Shown: positions 36,851 to 49,500, counted from the stretch's first letter. The stretch is 64,000 bases of DNA from Orthonyx spaldingii (GCA_013397795.1 VZTJ01000753.1:1006589-1070588), one strand, 5' to 3'. The notes: generated by a model not told the origin, from the letters alone. A program made the numbers and translations.

Positions 36851-39360
36851 ATTTCAGTTTTCGGTGAGGTAACAAAATTGATCTTTATCAGTTTCTTTAC
36901 AGACTGCCAGGGCAGGGTTCTAATTACAATTACACCAACATGTGCAGGAAGCAATGCCCTTCTCTTGTACTTAAGGGTGCACCTGTAACAAATGGAAACA
37001 TCTTGCCTTTTCTTCCTATATATCCACCCCTCAGAAATCTTTCTCCTGCTTATGGCCACAGACAGTCATTTGCCCAACTTAATAAAAAGGGTATTTGAAG
37101 AACTGGGAGCCATTGTGTCCAGAGACACCTATGTACCACTCTCAATGAATGTGGATCTTGGGCAGGATTTGAGCATCGAGAGGGAAATAATCCACCATAC
37201 AAGGAAAACATGAATTAAAGATCCTCTTAAATTATGGAACAGATCAATAAATGGTGTTTCACTAAATCAGGTACAGTAATACCCCCCCTGGAAGAGATAT
37301 GCTATGTTGGAGCAACACACCAAAATCACCTGGGGACCAATCCTACCATGCCCGAGCCTCTCTGCACTGACAGATGGCAGCACAGAGAATCAGCAGAACG
37401 AGGAGGAGATCGGACCAGCTCTGTGGAAATCTAAGTCACACCTTTCCACTGTAATCACCATCCTCCCAAGCTCATTACAGTCAAGGACGAGAGTATCCCT
37501 CAGCTACACCTCTACAGCTAAATAAAGCTCACTGCCAGGTCACTGCCATATGGCTGGGGGCACCATGCCGCTTTCCAACGGGAACGTTTATCTTCAGGTG
37601 TCCTACCCTGGAAGGGGGAAGGTCTCAGCTGGCAGCAGAGACAGTGGGCCTCTGGAACGCCTCCTCACAAATTGCATTGCTGGCTGTCCACTAACACTTT
37701 AAATCAAGAATAATGCAATCTTTGGTGAACATGTGACCATGGGCACGTCTCGCCTTAATAAACCACATCAGCTTTCAGATTTACTCTTCCTAGCCCAGAA
37801 AATAACAGATAGCAAAGCTTGTCAGTTTGTCACTATTTTCCATCTCTGCATGTGTAAAAGAAATAACATTGGCAGGGAAATAATACAAAATGTATCACAC
37901 ACACAGGCTGCAAGAAGATATAATGTTCTTTTACATATTTGATATAGAGCCTAAATTAAGCTGCAGAAAAGGGGCCATGAATCTTCACAGCCTCATTATC
38001 AAGCCTCCCTAAACCTCAAATGCAGGAAAATACATTTCATAAACAAAGACCCAATAGGATTTTAACAGGACAATAAATTTCACTGACATTCACTACTAAT
38101 CACATTTCAAAATATATTTTTAAAAACAAAGTTCATTCAACACAAAACCAGAACAGAAACAAACAGTAACATAAGGATATGTTATATCTTTTCCACTTTA
38201 CTTTAGCCCATTTTAGACTGAAATCCATTTTACGTGGTTGGCTGTAATTCCATAGCAGTAAACATCAACACTCTTCCCGATCCCTCTTTACTTTCCTGGA
38301 CATGAGCTCAGACTGTGACCTTATTCATGGATACAAATTTTCTGTCTTCACAGTAATCTGACACAGAAAAGGGGATTGAGTCTTCACTCCCATTACTACA
38401 TAACAAAACTATCTCAATGATCTTGCTTACTGTTGTCCCTCTTCTCAGAAGCAGCCAGGTGCTGCTTTTCACTTCTGCTCACAATTCACTCATTGTCTAC
38501 AGTAGAGAAAACCAGAGCCCTTTGCTCTTTCATGCATCTGCTAACAGAAAAAAGAGCTGAAGCAATTTTAAAGACAGTGGAAGAATTTTAAAAAGTAGAG
38601 TTTTTTCATGTTTTGAATGATCTTAGAAATGGTGAACCTACACAGTATTTCTAACATCTGGAGGGAAAGGTTCATTGTTGGGATTTCTTTTTAATTTTTT
38701 TTCCTTCTCTGTAGTTTTGATGTAACTGAAACTTTTTGCAGGTGAAAGGCTGACAGCCAACCATGAAGGGTGGGGTGCTCTGGAAAGAAATTAAAAACAT
38801 GTGTGGGACTCAAGTTTTGTCTCATGCATGGTAACCCCAAACCTTAGCTCAGATCACTTCAAAGACTAGGAATGAATTTAGGTTTTTATACAAAAGCCTC
38901 AGGTGTGCCTCCCTAAAGGTACCTTTTCACTGCAATTCTTCCACCTACTTGAATTGTTATGCTGGTATCTGACATCAGAGCATCTAAGTGCTGTCAAAAC
39001 TGGAATAAGCTCACCAGCTCATCTGACTAAACCCATTGAGGGCCTTCAGACAGTAATACCATTATTGACCTGGGCTGAATTCAAATGCATTTAGAGTGCT
39101 TGATATTTATCCCAATTATGCCCATTGAAAAATCCCTGGCAGAATACAGATAACATCAGATTAAAATGTATCATTATAATTACTTCAAAGAGATGTCTGG
39201 TATAGAAATAATTAGGTTAGTAAATATTTTTAATTAAATTATGATTTCTAAATTGTGTTAAAACTACAACTTGCATCTATGGACATCACAACTAAACTAC
39301 AAATCAGAAGAATTCAGCGCCTGAATATGAATATTTGAATTAATCTAATATAGTTATTGT

Positions 39361-39420
39361 ACCATTAACTTCAGTGATGTAACTCCAAATTTACACAAGT
39401 ATAATTAGAGTCAGATCCAA
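39361..39420. repeat. Palindromic amniote repeat, well preserved half
   Basis: 'ACCATTAACTTCAGTGATGT', 'AACTCCAAATTTACACAAGT' and 'ATAATTAGAGTCAGATCC' match CCATTGACTTCAGTGGAGTTACTCCAGATTTACACCAGTGTAACTGAGATCAGAATCTGGCC along their whole length. It is the clearest match of the family in this window. Confidence 0.6.
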
Positions 39421-41503
39421 GATCCAGCAGATCAATACAAATCTTTCTGTAGGCTGCAGTAGGCATGGTAAGGCCCTGAGAAAAGTGCTGGAGTGGTAGT
39501 GCCATTCCACCAAGCTGATCTTTCCATCCCTAAAATAATGTTTCTGTTCAGAATTGTCATTGACCTAATAGTAAATATGAAAACATGGGTACAGAACCAA
39601 GCAGACATGAGAATATAAAATTTACAATCAGCACAAATTCCTATGCCTTTGGTCAGAAATATTCAAAGATCTGAGAGAATCTCCAGAAGTTTTGTACCAC
39701 TTCTGCCTTTCACTGAGACTGCGTAATAAATTAGCTGTGAAATAAAGAATGGTGAAAAGCAAAAGCAAATAAACAAAAGAAATTATGCCAGTAGTACTGG
39801 CTGGGATGCCTAAAAATGGCACATTCCTTGGGGATCAATTCTTTCTGCTAATGTATGAAAAATAAGAATGTGTTTTAAATACTTTAGACTGTAATTTACA
39901 TCTGTAATCCTCTTTTCTTTAAACAGTTTGACACCTTGAACATAAAGCTATGTTTTACAGATGCTCTCCTCATTTAATTGAAATCACATCTCAGGTCAAG
40001 ATCACCACTTCCTTCTGCTTCTCTAACCTCTTCTTGCCTGAAGGCCTGTAACTTGTGAATTATTTAACAATCATATTTGCTGCTGAAAATTGATTTCTGA
40101 GAGAATCCATATTGATTGAGATATGTGAGACTAATGAGTTTGAGGTTAAGGTGTTTAGGTATCATTATCTCTGATAGTCCTGAACTGGAATCTTCATATT
40201 TTTTTGTCTCTCGTCAATACTCAGTTTTATATCTGTGCTCCAAGCTGTGCCTGGGTGTTAAAACAATTTTAAGAGACAGAATGAGTAAACATTTTACACA
40301 TGTCTGAAGCATCTGTAGTAGTTTCCCAGATGTGTCTTTGCTGTGAAATGCCACTGCATGAAGGGGACACAAGCCAAGTTTTGCCAAATTTTCATTCAAG
40401 CTGGAAGCCAGAACAAGTACCTGGCATGAATAAATAGCCCCCATTTGAGCAAAAAATGTTGACAGAAGTCAAAGATCTGACGTCCCCAAATGTCAGAGTG
40501 TTTGTGCTGCAATGCATGACTTTAGTTAGCCCTTGCTGGGCTTCCCTGGGATGGAGCAAAACTCCGCAGAGCTGCAGCAAGCGCAGGTGCCTTGCTCAGA
40601 GATGCACGTCAGCACGGGCAGTGTGCACATCCATGGGGATCCTCTCCTGCAGCCCCCTGCTTTTCCCCACTCACATTTCAAGGGGTGGCTGATGGACTCC
40701 TGTTGCAGGTCTGCCACTGAGCATGCTGCCCATCCTTCTGCTCCTCAGCCTTTTTCTGGCACGCTGAGACACAAGGACATTGTGCGACGTGTTACCTGCA
40801 CAGCATCCTTGTAGCTAAACTACAGCCGATCTCCTGTCCTTGCACAGTGAAAATCACTGCCTCAGTGCCCTCTCTACCCACGTGGGGACATTGTACTTTT
40901 TAACTGTCTTATCCTCACAGCTAAATGGAAGATAAAAAAGAAAACAAATCTACAAAAACAGAGCATTTCCATGACTTTCAACTGTATATATAGATCTAAA
41001 ACTCTCTGATATATAAGAATCTAATCTCAATTGTAGTGTCTCCAAACAGCTCGAAGTCTTCTAAATGAATGGCTAAGTCTCATCATTTTCCCCTCAAAAT
41101 GAGGTAAAAATCAGCTTGCCATATTGTTGACCTGTGTCTTTATGATGATGCTATGTTGAGTGCCCAAGGTACTCCCATGCAGTTCCCAAAAGCCTTTAGG
41201 TTTGTTATGTGACAGACACTAATAATTAGCTTTAGTAAGTTAATGCATATGTGGCCCACACATCTGGATTTATGTCCCAAGTCCAAAACCCATGAGTCAG
41301 TGCAGAGAAGGCTTCAAGAAGCTGCATCTACTGGGTTTGGAAGCAACATGACTGGGATGCACGTGCCCTGGTCACAGCTTGGTGAATGCAAGATGTATAC
41401 CTGACTTAGAGATCCTATTCCAGCCTTTACATTTTTGCAAATCACACTTCTTTCTCCCTATAACCATTCCTGCTCTCAAAAACAAACAAACAAAAAAAAT
41501 CCA

Positions 41504-41523
41504 AAGCAAGCAAGCAAGCAAGC
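41504..41523 (+). repeat. (AAGC)5 microsatellite next to A/C-rich run
   Basis: Five perfect AAGC units follow an (AAAC)n/poly-A stretch at 41479-41500. Together they make a 45-bp simple-sequence patch. Confidence 0.93.
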
Positions 41524-42783
41524 AACAACAAAACCCTCCAAAGTATTTGACCTCTAGAGTTAGACGCCTTTTTGGGGTAGTTTTGGAATCAGCTGTATTT
41601 ATGTATATATGACTGGAGAAAAAAAGGACAGTCTTTAAATGACCCAGCTGGAAAAGGATATTTTTGGTCAATGATCTATTTTTATTTCTGCTCTGCTGTT
41701 TCTCATGAAGCCTGATGACAAAGACCTGTCCTTCAAAGCTAGTCTGTAGTTTATGAATTACCAATTTCAATTACTTTCTCTAGGTGAAGTACACTACAGT
41801 TTTGTTATCAAGTTTATTTTTGCAAGTGGAAGCTCTATTAGAGGAAATGAAATGCTTTTCCATCTCAGTTTGGCTTGTCTTCTTATAAGGAAAGAAATGC
41901 AATACATATTTTCAAAGGTTCTTTTAAAAAATTATCTAAAAGTTAAAATAAGAACTATGAATTGCATTACAGTATTTAAGACACGTGTTTAAACTGTTGA
42001 CTACATCCATTTCAGTTAACAAATTTATTTTATGTCACTCTTAATCAGTAGAGGTATATTTTTGTTACTATTATTGATTTTGCAGCCATGCCAGTTAATG
42101 CTATTATCTTGGATAGTACATTCTGAACAGTTACCCTTACAGACATTTTAAATAAAAACAAACATCAATTGGGAACTCAAAATGAAATCAGATCACTTTA
42201 TGAACCTGAAAAACAACCTTCATACTATGCCACATAGTCTTCTTTGAATGACCTACCTCTTTACCCAACTTTGGTCTTACATAAAATATGCTCAACAAAC
42301 TATGGGCGAAGAGCTTACATGCTTTTTTTAATCAGATAAAAGTGGCATACTTAATTCTCTAATTATTCTTTTTTTTAAGTGAGGAATTGCAAGTTCTCAT
42401 GATAGAGAGTTAAAGACTCTCAGATACCACGATGAGAAACATGATCTTTACTTGAAGATGGGTATACAGGCTTCATCTGTATTAAGATAAATTAGCTATG
42501 CCTGGCCTAAACTCAATCATTTCTGTCTCATCAAGATGAAACAACAGATAAATGCTCAGGCTGAACTTTAATTCACTGGAGAGATGTTGAATAACTGATA
42601 TCATAATATTAAACTTGTGGAAACTCAGGACTATGCAGGATCACATTTTTCTGGAGGGTGGGTACTGCCAGGGTTACCTTCCTGCACTTTGATGCCGTGC
42701 CTTAAATCCCTACATTTCCATCCCCTCCAAACTGCTCTGTTCTCACTGCAGACTGCCTCTCATAAGGTGGTCCATAGTCTCCT

Positions 42784-42833
42784 GGTGATGGAAAACTCTT
42801 AGGCAGTAGGTGATGGAAAACTCTTAGGCAGTG
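42784..42833 (+). repeat. 25-bp tandem duplication
   Basis: The unit beginning GGTGATGGAAAACTCTTAGG and ending CAGTA (42784-42808) is repeated at once at 42809-42833, with a single difference at the last base (A to G). The near identity suggests a recent duplication or a sequencing artefact. Confidence 0.92.
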
Positions 42834-44070
42834 AGCAGTTTCAGCTCAATTCCCACAACTTGATGGTTTGCAAAGACTAAAACTAAAGCCACTAATAACG
42901 GCATTTTTGACACCAGATTAGGCAGTTTTCACCTGACTAGAAAATATCCAAACTACATTTGTTACCTGGCCCCTCAGAAAGCTCACGAGCGTGAGTGATA
43001 CCCTTTGTAAACCACTGCTTTCACAGGTCAGTACCTCAAGATATTACAATTTTAAGCTATTTGGGCTTGTAGATCTTAGAAGTCCATTAACTATGGGTTC
43101 AGTTAACAAGCTCACACACATGCCTTATCGAAAATAGAACTTATCTGAATGAGGACTGGAAGAGCAATGGTAATTTTGTAGATGAATCTGCTACAGCTGT
43201 CCAGATTAATTTTTAACTCAAGGAATTTCAGGGGGTTTTCTTAAAGACTAGGCTGAGCTCAATTTTGTGTTTCTTTCTTCATTATTATATTTCTTTTTGG
43301 ACAACAGAAAGAGGAAGAAAACAAAGAATTCTCAGTTCTTTATTTCTGCCTTAAACATATGTGATTTTTTATTTTTAATTTTTAATTAACTTATCGTTCC
43401 ATAGTCTCTTTCTTTCACTAATATTAGTTTTATCATAGAGGAACACCCTAGAGCAGATCACAGTTCAGTACTCTAGATTAACTAATTCTGTGTCAAAATA
43501 AATGTGTGTGTGTTCAGGACTTTAAATTCTCTCTTATACAGATATAATGCAAATCTGTAAATGAATTCAGGAACCTTACAAGATAGCTATGCTTTCATGG
43601 AGTGTCTTCCCCTCTCCTCTGGTCAGAATGAAGTCAATGTCCTGTATTGTAACAAGGAACTAAGAATGGCTATTTTTTCAGTGCTCGCTTCACAGTAGCA
43701 TGGGACTAATTAATGGGAAAGTGGAAGTAGGCAGTGGTTTTTGTGGAGCTAATTAAGATATGTGGCAGAAAAAATATGTGGATGGGCAATTTCTTCATTT
43801 TAAAGGTTTGTATAGCTAGACAGTTTTATTAGTCAACACTATCCTTTTTTTTAGTCATTGCCTACATTTTTGTGAGATATGGACTCCTCAATTAATCTTT
43901 CAAAGACTGATTTTGATTTATCTCAGAGGGAGGCTGGGGAAAAAAAAGCAGTTGTGTATTTTTTAAAGAAACCAACAGCTTGTTCCCTTTAGTTTCTACT
44001 TACAAAATAGGTGCATTGATTTTATCTTTTAAACATGTTTCTACATCCTCTCCAGTTTGCCTGTTACTGA

Positions 44071-44090
44071 GGGAGGGGGCGGGAGGGGGG
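44071..44090 (+). other. Canonical G-quadruplex motif with 1-nt loops
   Basis: GGGAGGGGGCGGGAGGGGGG has four runs of three or more G separated by single bases A, C and A. Single-nucleotide loops are known to give very stable parallel quadruplexes. The same bases form overlapping GGGAGGGG and GGGGCGGGAG boxes recognised by Sp/KLF- and MAZ-type zinc fingers. It stands alone in AT-rich DNA, with no CpG island or gene start around it. Confidence 0.85.
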
Positions 44091-45022
44091 AAGTGAATCT
44101 GAATGTCCGATCCATTTAATTCCCCACAGATATAAAATGCAAGGAAATTCTAACCAAAAAAAGAAAAAGAAAACAAAACAAAAAAGTACGTTTATCTAAA
44201 AGATTTGTTCCTCAGCACATAGGAAGTCTGTGGCAGGAGCCAAGAATAGAGCCCAGCACTTGCAAGCTCCTGCACCACCACTGCACTCCTTTCAAGCACT
44301 GCATTACTCAAGGAGAACAACTGTACCAAAGCTTACCTGCCTTGAAAGCCCGGCCTCAGAGGAGACTCTCCTCAATGTTACCATAACAAGTTCCCAGAAA
44401 CTATTGTTTTCTCAGCCCAACATCACTTGGTTCAGCACCTTTCCTTTTGTTCAAATAGAAAACGGCCAAATAATAGCCAAGGAAAATTATTTTTTTTTAA
44501 GAGAGGGGGAACATCTCACATCAAAGTAATCTCAACAGTTATAAGAATTTTGAAGCCAGTAAGCATTGTAAATTCTGTTTAAAGGGGTGACAAATTTGGT
44601 GAGACATTAATTCCCACTGCAGGACAGTTGTGCCTTGGTTGCACCCTACCAAAAACATTCCCTTCTTGTTATCAGCAGCCCAGGCCTGCTCCATGGCAGG
44701 AGCACAGCCATGCTGCCTGGCACGCACTTCCCCAGCGGAGAGGGATGGATCTGGGCACAGGGGTGCAAAGTAGAGGAGAGGGATGATGCTGATTGTGGAT
44801 GTTAAGTAAACAATTTTTTCTTACAACAAACCCCGGTGCCTGTTCTCCCCATGTCATGGCCCATGATGACTTAGTGTCTCCCAAGCATGACCAAGCGATT
44901 AGTGCAGCCGTGTCGCTGCATCTCAGCAGTAATGGGGGCTCTCTTTCCATTTGCCTTCTATTGAAATCTAAGCGCTCCATTGGCCTGTGCATTTTCAGCT
45001 TGATGAATTCATTATTCCCCGC
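44091..45022. other. No gene; possible conserved non-coding segment
   Basis: The stretch 44850-45020 (CATGGCCCATGATGACTTAG, TGCATCTCAGCAGTAATGGG, CTATTGAAATCTAAGCGCTC) has balanced composition. It runs straight into the poly-T tract. It could be conserved non-coding sequence or part of an unannotated transcript. No domain is seen in any frame. Confidence 0.35.
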
Positions 45023-45055
45023 TTTTTTTTTCTTTTTTTTTTTTTTTTTTCTTTT
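45023..45055 (+). repeat. Poly-T/polypyrimidine tract
   Basis: Thirty-three bases consist of T with three C interruptions and end in TTTTAG at 45052-45057. The phenylalanine run of the overlapping plus-strand frame, and the lysine run on the minus strand, are artefacts of this tract. Confidence 0.93.
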
Positions 45056-45745
45056 AGCTCCTTTCTCAGGCCAGAGCTTTCCCAAAAAGCCAAGTGATGG
45101 TTTCTGGTTTTTCCCTCTCTGTAAGGGTGGGTTTTTTTATCTCTCTCTTTCTAGGCAGATGTCAGAAAATGTGGCATTGACTCATCTGTTTCAAACAGCA
45201 TTTCAGTATACTTTTGGATCTATGTATATTAGACAGCAAACAATCACAAACACTTGGCTTATTTATTTATTTATGTGGTAACATCCTTCAACTAACGATA
45301 TCGGGAAAAATACATTTTCAAATTCAGAGGCAAGGAAACCATTCAATTCATATTCCCCAGCAAACAAATGACACCACATAAATAAAATACAAAACTATTC
45401 AACTATCATTAAAAATGTGACAGTCATCCAAAGTAGGAAATTCAAGAATGTGGTTGTTGCATTTTCTCTTTAAATATTTACATGGTATGGAGATAGGATT
45501 AGGTTACACTAAGCCTGAGTTTTCTTGGACATGTTCTTTTTCCCTCCTCAAAGGTGTGCCTAGCTGAACAGAAGGGACTTTGGGTGTCTGGCACTTTTAG
45601 GTGTCTGGAGGCTTTTTTAGAACCCAACAGGTCTGATACACTCAAAACAGTTACTGTTGTAAATCCCATAGAGAAATAAAGGCACATTATATATGAACAC
45701 AAACATAAATTGTGTTTAACAGGTGCAAGTTTTAGGAATGCTTCT

Positions 45746-45885
45746 GTGCTGTGGTCTAGTAGTCAGAGAAGCAAAGCAACATCTGAGCCTGCAGTCTAGT
45801 TCTACTGCTATGACAGGTGTTACCTTTCTGCCTCCATTTCCTTCATAAAACAAGGATAACCTTTTTCCATATTAAAATAAAGCTA
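45746..45885 (+). mobile_element. MIR/CORE-SINE-like element
   Basis: The plus strand shows the order of landmarks of an amniote MIR-type SINE. There is a tRNA-derived head ('GTGGTCTAGTAGTCAGAG'), a B-box-like area ('CAGTCTAGTTCTACTGCTAT'), then a core with 'GTTACCTTTCTGCCTCCATT' and 'TTCATAAAACAAGGATAACC', matching the usual 'CTCAGTTTCCxCATCTGTAAAATGGGGATAA'. The copy is heavily diverged and the polymerase III promoter boxes are degraded. It is immediately followed by a different old repeat at 45887. Known: such SINEs amplified before the bird-mammal split or early in amniotes, and surviving bird copies are few. Confidence 0.6.
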
Positions 45886-45886
45886 T

Positions 45887-45975
45887 CATTATCTGTTTGA
45901 ACTGTAGAAGAGCCTACAAAAGTCTCTTGGATGAGGTTCTTATTACACTAGATGCTGTACAAACACAGAACCACA
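45887..45975 (+). repeat. Old amniote interspersed repeat (GCTGTACAAACACAGAAC type)
   Basis: The segment runs 'ATTATCTGTTTGAACTGTAG', 'AAGAGCCTACAAAAGTCTC', 'TTATTACACTAGATGCTGTA', 'CAAACACAGAACC'. It follows a pattern I recognise from turtle, crocodile and bird genomes, where the core reads ATTGTGCTAGGCGCTGTACAAACACAGAAC preceded by TTTGTATTACAGTAGCGCCTAGAGGC. I cannot give the library name with certainty. It abuts the MIR-like copy upstream, so the two may be parts of one composite SINE or an accidental nesting. Confidence 0.55.
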
Positions 45976-46534
45976 TGCCATTATAATGTGGGAGTGGCAT
46001 GCTATTAATAATACATGAGGACACTTTGGAAAGATTAAGCAGAAGAGTTTTAAAATTCTTATTCATGTCCTCCACGTAAAACAGAATGAAATCTGAACGA
46101 ATAGGTAAGGAAGCTATTTGCAGAATGCTGAAACATCCTTCTGGCTCTGAGAATACACAAATGCTGTGCTGGTTACTCTGCAGAGTAAAAGAGAAGTAAC
46201 CAGCAATGAAATGTTCTTCTACTGACTCTGCCACTTACTTTACCTCTAACCCTTTTCAAACCAGTTCATTTCACTGGGATTCAACTTATTTGTCACTCAG
46301 GTGGATACAGTATATCACAGGGAACTACTATGGCTCAATTAAGGAAGACCCAGCCTAAAGAAATTTTAACTGGGTTTAAGGGCAGGAGTGATTATTGCAC
46401 TTGATAGACTTGGGAAGTGGGGGAAATTATAATTTATTACTTATGTGCAAATTTGACATTATTGTTAACATATATTCCCCCAGAGCCTTGGATGGACATA
46501 TTTTGGAAAAATCAAATCAATAAGTGATTTAATA

Positions 46535-46590
46535 TCTGTCAAGTGCTTTGGGATCTTTATTTGAAATGCGTGTTATAAGAGCAATATCTT
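46535..46590 (+). repeat. Possible SINE/LINE tail (AAGTGCTTTGGGATC type)
   Basis: The run 'TCAAGTGCTTTGGGATCTTT' followed by 'GAAATGCGTGTTATAAGAGC' resembles the widespread vertebrate repeat tail AAAGCGCTTTGAGATCCTxxGATGAAAGGCGCTATAAAAGTGC. The match is short and diverged. It lies 560 bp downstream of the other old repeats at 45.7-46.0 kb in the same orientation. Confidence 0.4.
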
Positions 46591-49500
46591 ACTCTCAACT
46601 CCTTAGCGTGCAAGCATGCCTTCTATTAATACTAGAACCCTTTGGAACCATTAGAGTTTATCAGCTAAATACATATTTTGGCACATTAACTAATTTTTGA
46701 TTACCCAATTAGACTTTAACAGCTCCATCTATCATGTAAATTTTTCTTAATGTGCAGATTATGGACCCAACAGAACTTAATGGAGCTCCTTACAATGTTC
46801 TGAGTCGATGCAGCTGGCACGTGGACACTAAGGAAAGTATTTGCCTCCAAAGTGAGAATCACACACCTCTCTTCCTACATTGCTAAGGGATGTTATGACC
46901 TAAGTCATCCCTGGGCACTGAGACAATGGAAGAGTCCCAAATGGGATCCAATTTATATCATTTTAGATGTTGGCTCTCACACACGTCCACTTCTGCCATT
47001 CCATCTCAAAATTACGTCTCCTACAGTCAAGCGAGTCACTGATGCCTTTTCCCGGGTTTAGCTAGAACAGAGGCTAGAAAAAATTAAGATAATAAAAGCA
47101 GATATTTATTCAAAGGCCTTCTCAGGCAGTCAGAGCCCATGTAGGACTACACCCAAAATGGATGATGAGTCACAGGTTTTTCATGCTTTATAATTTTTGG
47201 TCCATTTGCCCATTAGGATTACACCTCCAATTGTAACCTCAGGTAATGAAGTCATCTATCCCAAGCTTGCCCCCCCAGTTTCTCTGCTGTTTATATTTTT
47301 TGGGGCCTAAGACAGTAAGGTGTCCTTGAGTTTCAGGCCTAGAGAGAAATTGTTTTGTCCAAGATGTGAGAACAGTAGCTCCAGAATTACATGAAAAACA
47401 TAGAAGCTAAAGATCCTAAGGCATCATCACAACCATACCAACCAAAACCCAGAGCCATTTGATCCGTACCTATGCCATGGTAAACTGTGACAGACACCAA
47501 AGGTTACCAAGGGGATGGCCACAGCTGTGGGAAGCTGCTGGTGACTTCTGCTCCCCATGGCTACACGTGGCCTAGAAGGACATGCTGGGGACAGTGCCTC
47601 TGTGGCATGTGCTGCTGGGCACGTTCTCTCCCACCCCACTGTCTCTCAGAAGACAACACATGGGTCAAACTCAGCCCTGGATCAGGACTTTTCCTCTCCC
47701 TCTTGCATAAGTGCTATGCTATTTATCTTGTTGTCTTCCCCAATGCACTGTCCCAGCTCACCTCCCATTCCCCACACTCTTTTCCACTACTGGCCTATGG
47801 GATAAAATGAATTACACATTTCCTCAGGAAAACATGGATACTTAAGAGCTGCTTGAAGAAAGAAGATTACTCAGATCATTGAGACAACAGCTCCACAGCA
47901 GATAGTCAGAACAAAGCAGCTGACAGAAACAAAAAACCCAAACATTTAAGCAGCAAATCTGCATCCCCTAGTCCAGAGGCATAATGCATGGTCTGGGTTT
48001 AATGCTAATCATGTTTGGCAGAAGACTGAATACAGAACCTTTGCTCAGAACCAGAAAATAATTAGAAGTTAGAAATTAAATGCAGAGCTGCTGGATACAT
48101 TCTGCTCCAATGTCTTTACACCTAGATCTGCTGAAATCTCCAGCAACGCCTGTAACAATCAGGAGACTTGGTGGGCTGTCTCCTCTGCTGGAAACACACT
48201 GTCATTAGAAGCAAGGCAGATTAAAACTGACGAAAATAAAGGCTGCATTCACACACACAAGAACAAATATTTCCCTTGTTAAAGTAAACACTTATAAAGT
48301 TATCTGATGCATTGTTAACTGATTTAATTATTTTTTTAATCTCTCATTGCTCTCAGCCTATACAGTGAAGCTACTTTCAGCCGTTCCCAGTTAGTTTCAC
48401 TTTCTTTCTTTTCCTCTTCCTCACAGGCTGCGAGCACAACACTGGAATGCTTTTATATCACAAAAATAATTCAGTTAGCATTCCTTTCCTATGAGAAATT
48501 CCTTTTCTATTGCTTCTGTGAGAAGCAATTTTTTAAAAATCCTATTTGTTTCCTTACAATGCTCCTTTAATAAAGTATGATTGTGTCTCTTAAGGAAATA
48601 AGTTGTCCCTTTCTGCATATGGTCTCACCCTGACAGTGTTTTCATTATTTTCCTGCGCAAAGTCCTTCCCTGATGTCTTAACTGAGAGCAGCCCTTGTTG
48701 CTGGCAGGGAGCATGCAGTCAGCCTGTCCTGCTGCCGCCAGCTCGTCAGACCATCCCTCCTCTCAGTCTGCAGTGGATTTTGGAAGAGAGCTACCTTGAA
48801 GGTAGTTTAACATCACTTAAAAAACCCCAAACAAACAGACATACGTTGTAAGTGCTCCTGGGAAAACATTAATATTGCTGCTAAATGCGGAGTTTGGGTT
48901 AACTTGTTCCTATATCCTGCATCCTGCCAGCCAGCCTCCTGACTATGACTCCCAGAAGTGTACTTCTTTTCAGAAGCGAGAGTGTGCAATGCTTTGCTAA
49001 AGGAAAAGGGAGATTTACCCTGCACCGCGGCTCTCAAACAAGGTCCTTTCTCCTTGAGTACCAAATCTCCTTTCCCGTGAAGGAGCTCAGAGAGCTCAAC
49101 ATGAAGGCAGCCGGTCCCAAAATCCTGGCATCATGAGCTGCCGACCAACACGAGGTGCTCAGAGAGCCCTGCGTGCTCTGCCTCCCTGAGGAACAGGCCC
49201 TGAGCAGGCGCATTTACATCACCGGCTACGTCAGCAGTGGGAGAATAATGTGATTTTTGTGTAAACAATGCTTGTAAAAAGTCATAACAATACAAACCAC
49301 AGAACAGCTACCGTTGAGAGGAGAAAATGAAACCTTTTTTAATCTATCTATGTATTTAGATGATTTCCTCTGCTGTGATAACTTAAGAACTTTACTGCTC
49401 GTTCAATCCTGCGCTGCAAAAAAAAAAAAATCTCCTATGTTGAGATCTTACTTCTGTCTTTTTGCTGTAAAGTTCACTTTTTTCCTCAGCCATTACTCTT

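Larger units (their letters stand above)
39421..44070. other. Unique non-coding sequence, no gene seen
   Basis: Only the simple repeats and the tandem duplication listed separately stand out. Open frames of up to 132 codons show no domain. Confidence 0.6.

Noticed and set aside
44793..45281. 162-codon open frame on the plus strand, and its lysine-rich minus-strand counterpart
   Set aside because: Both depend on the poly-T tract at 45023-45055. The flanking residues show no domain.
46225..46265. GACTCTGCCACTTACTTTACCTCT as another MIR core
   Set aside because: Only about 24 bp match, with a large deletion needed; chance match is likely.
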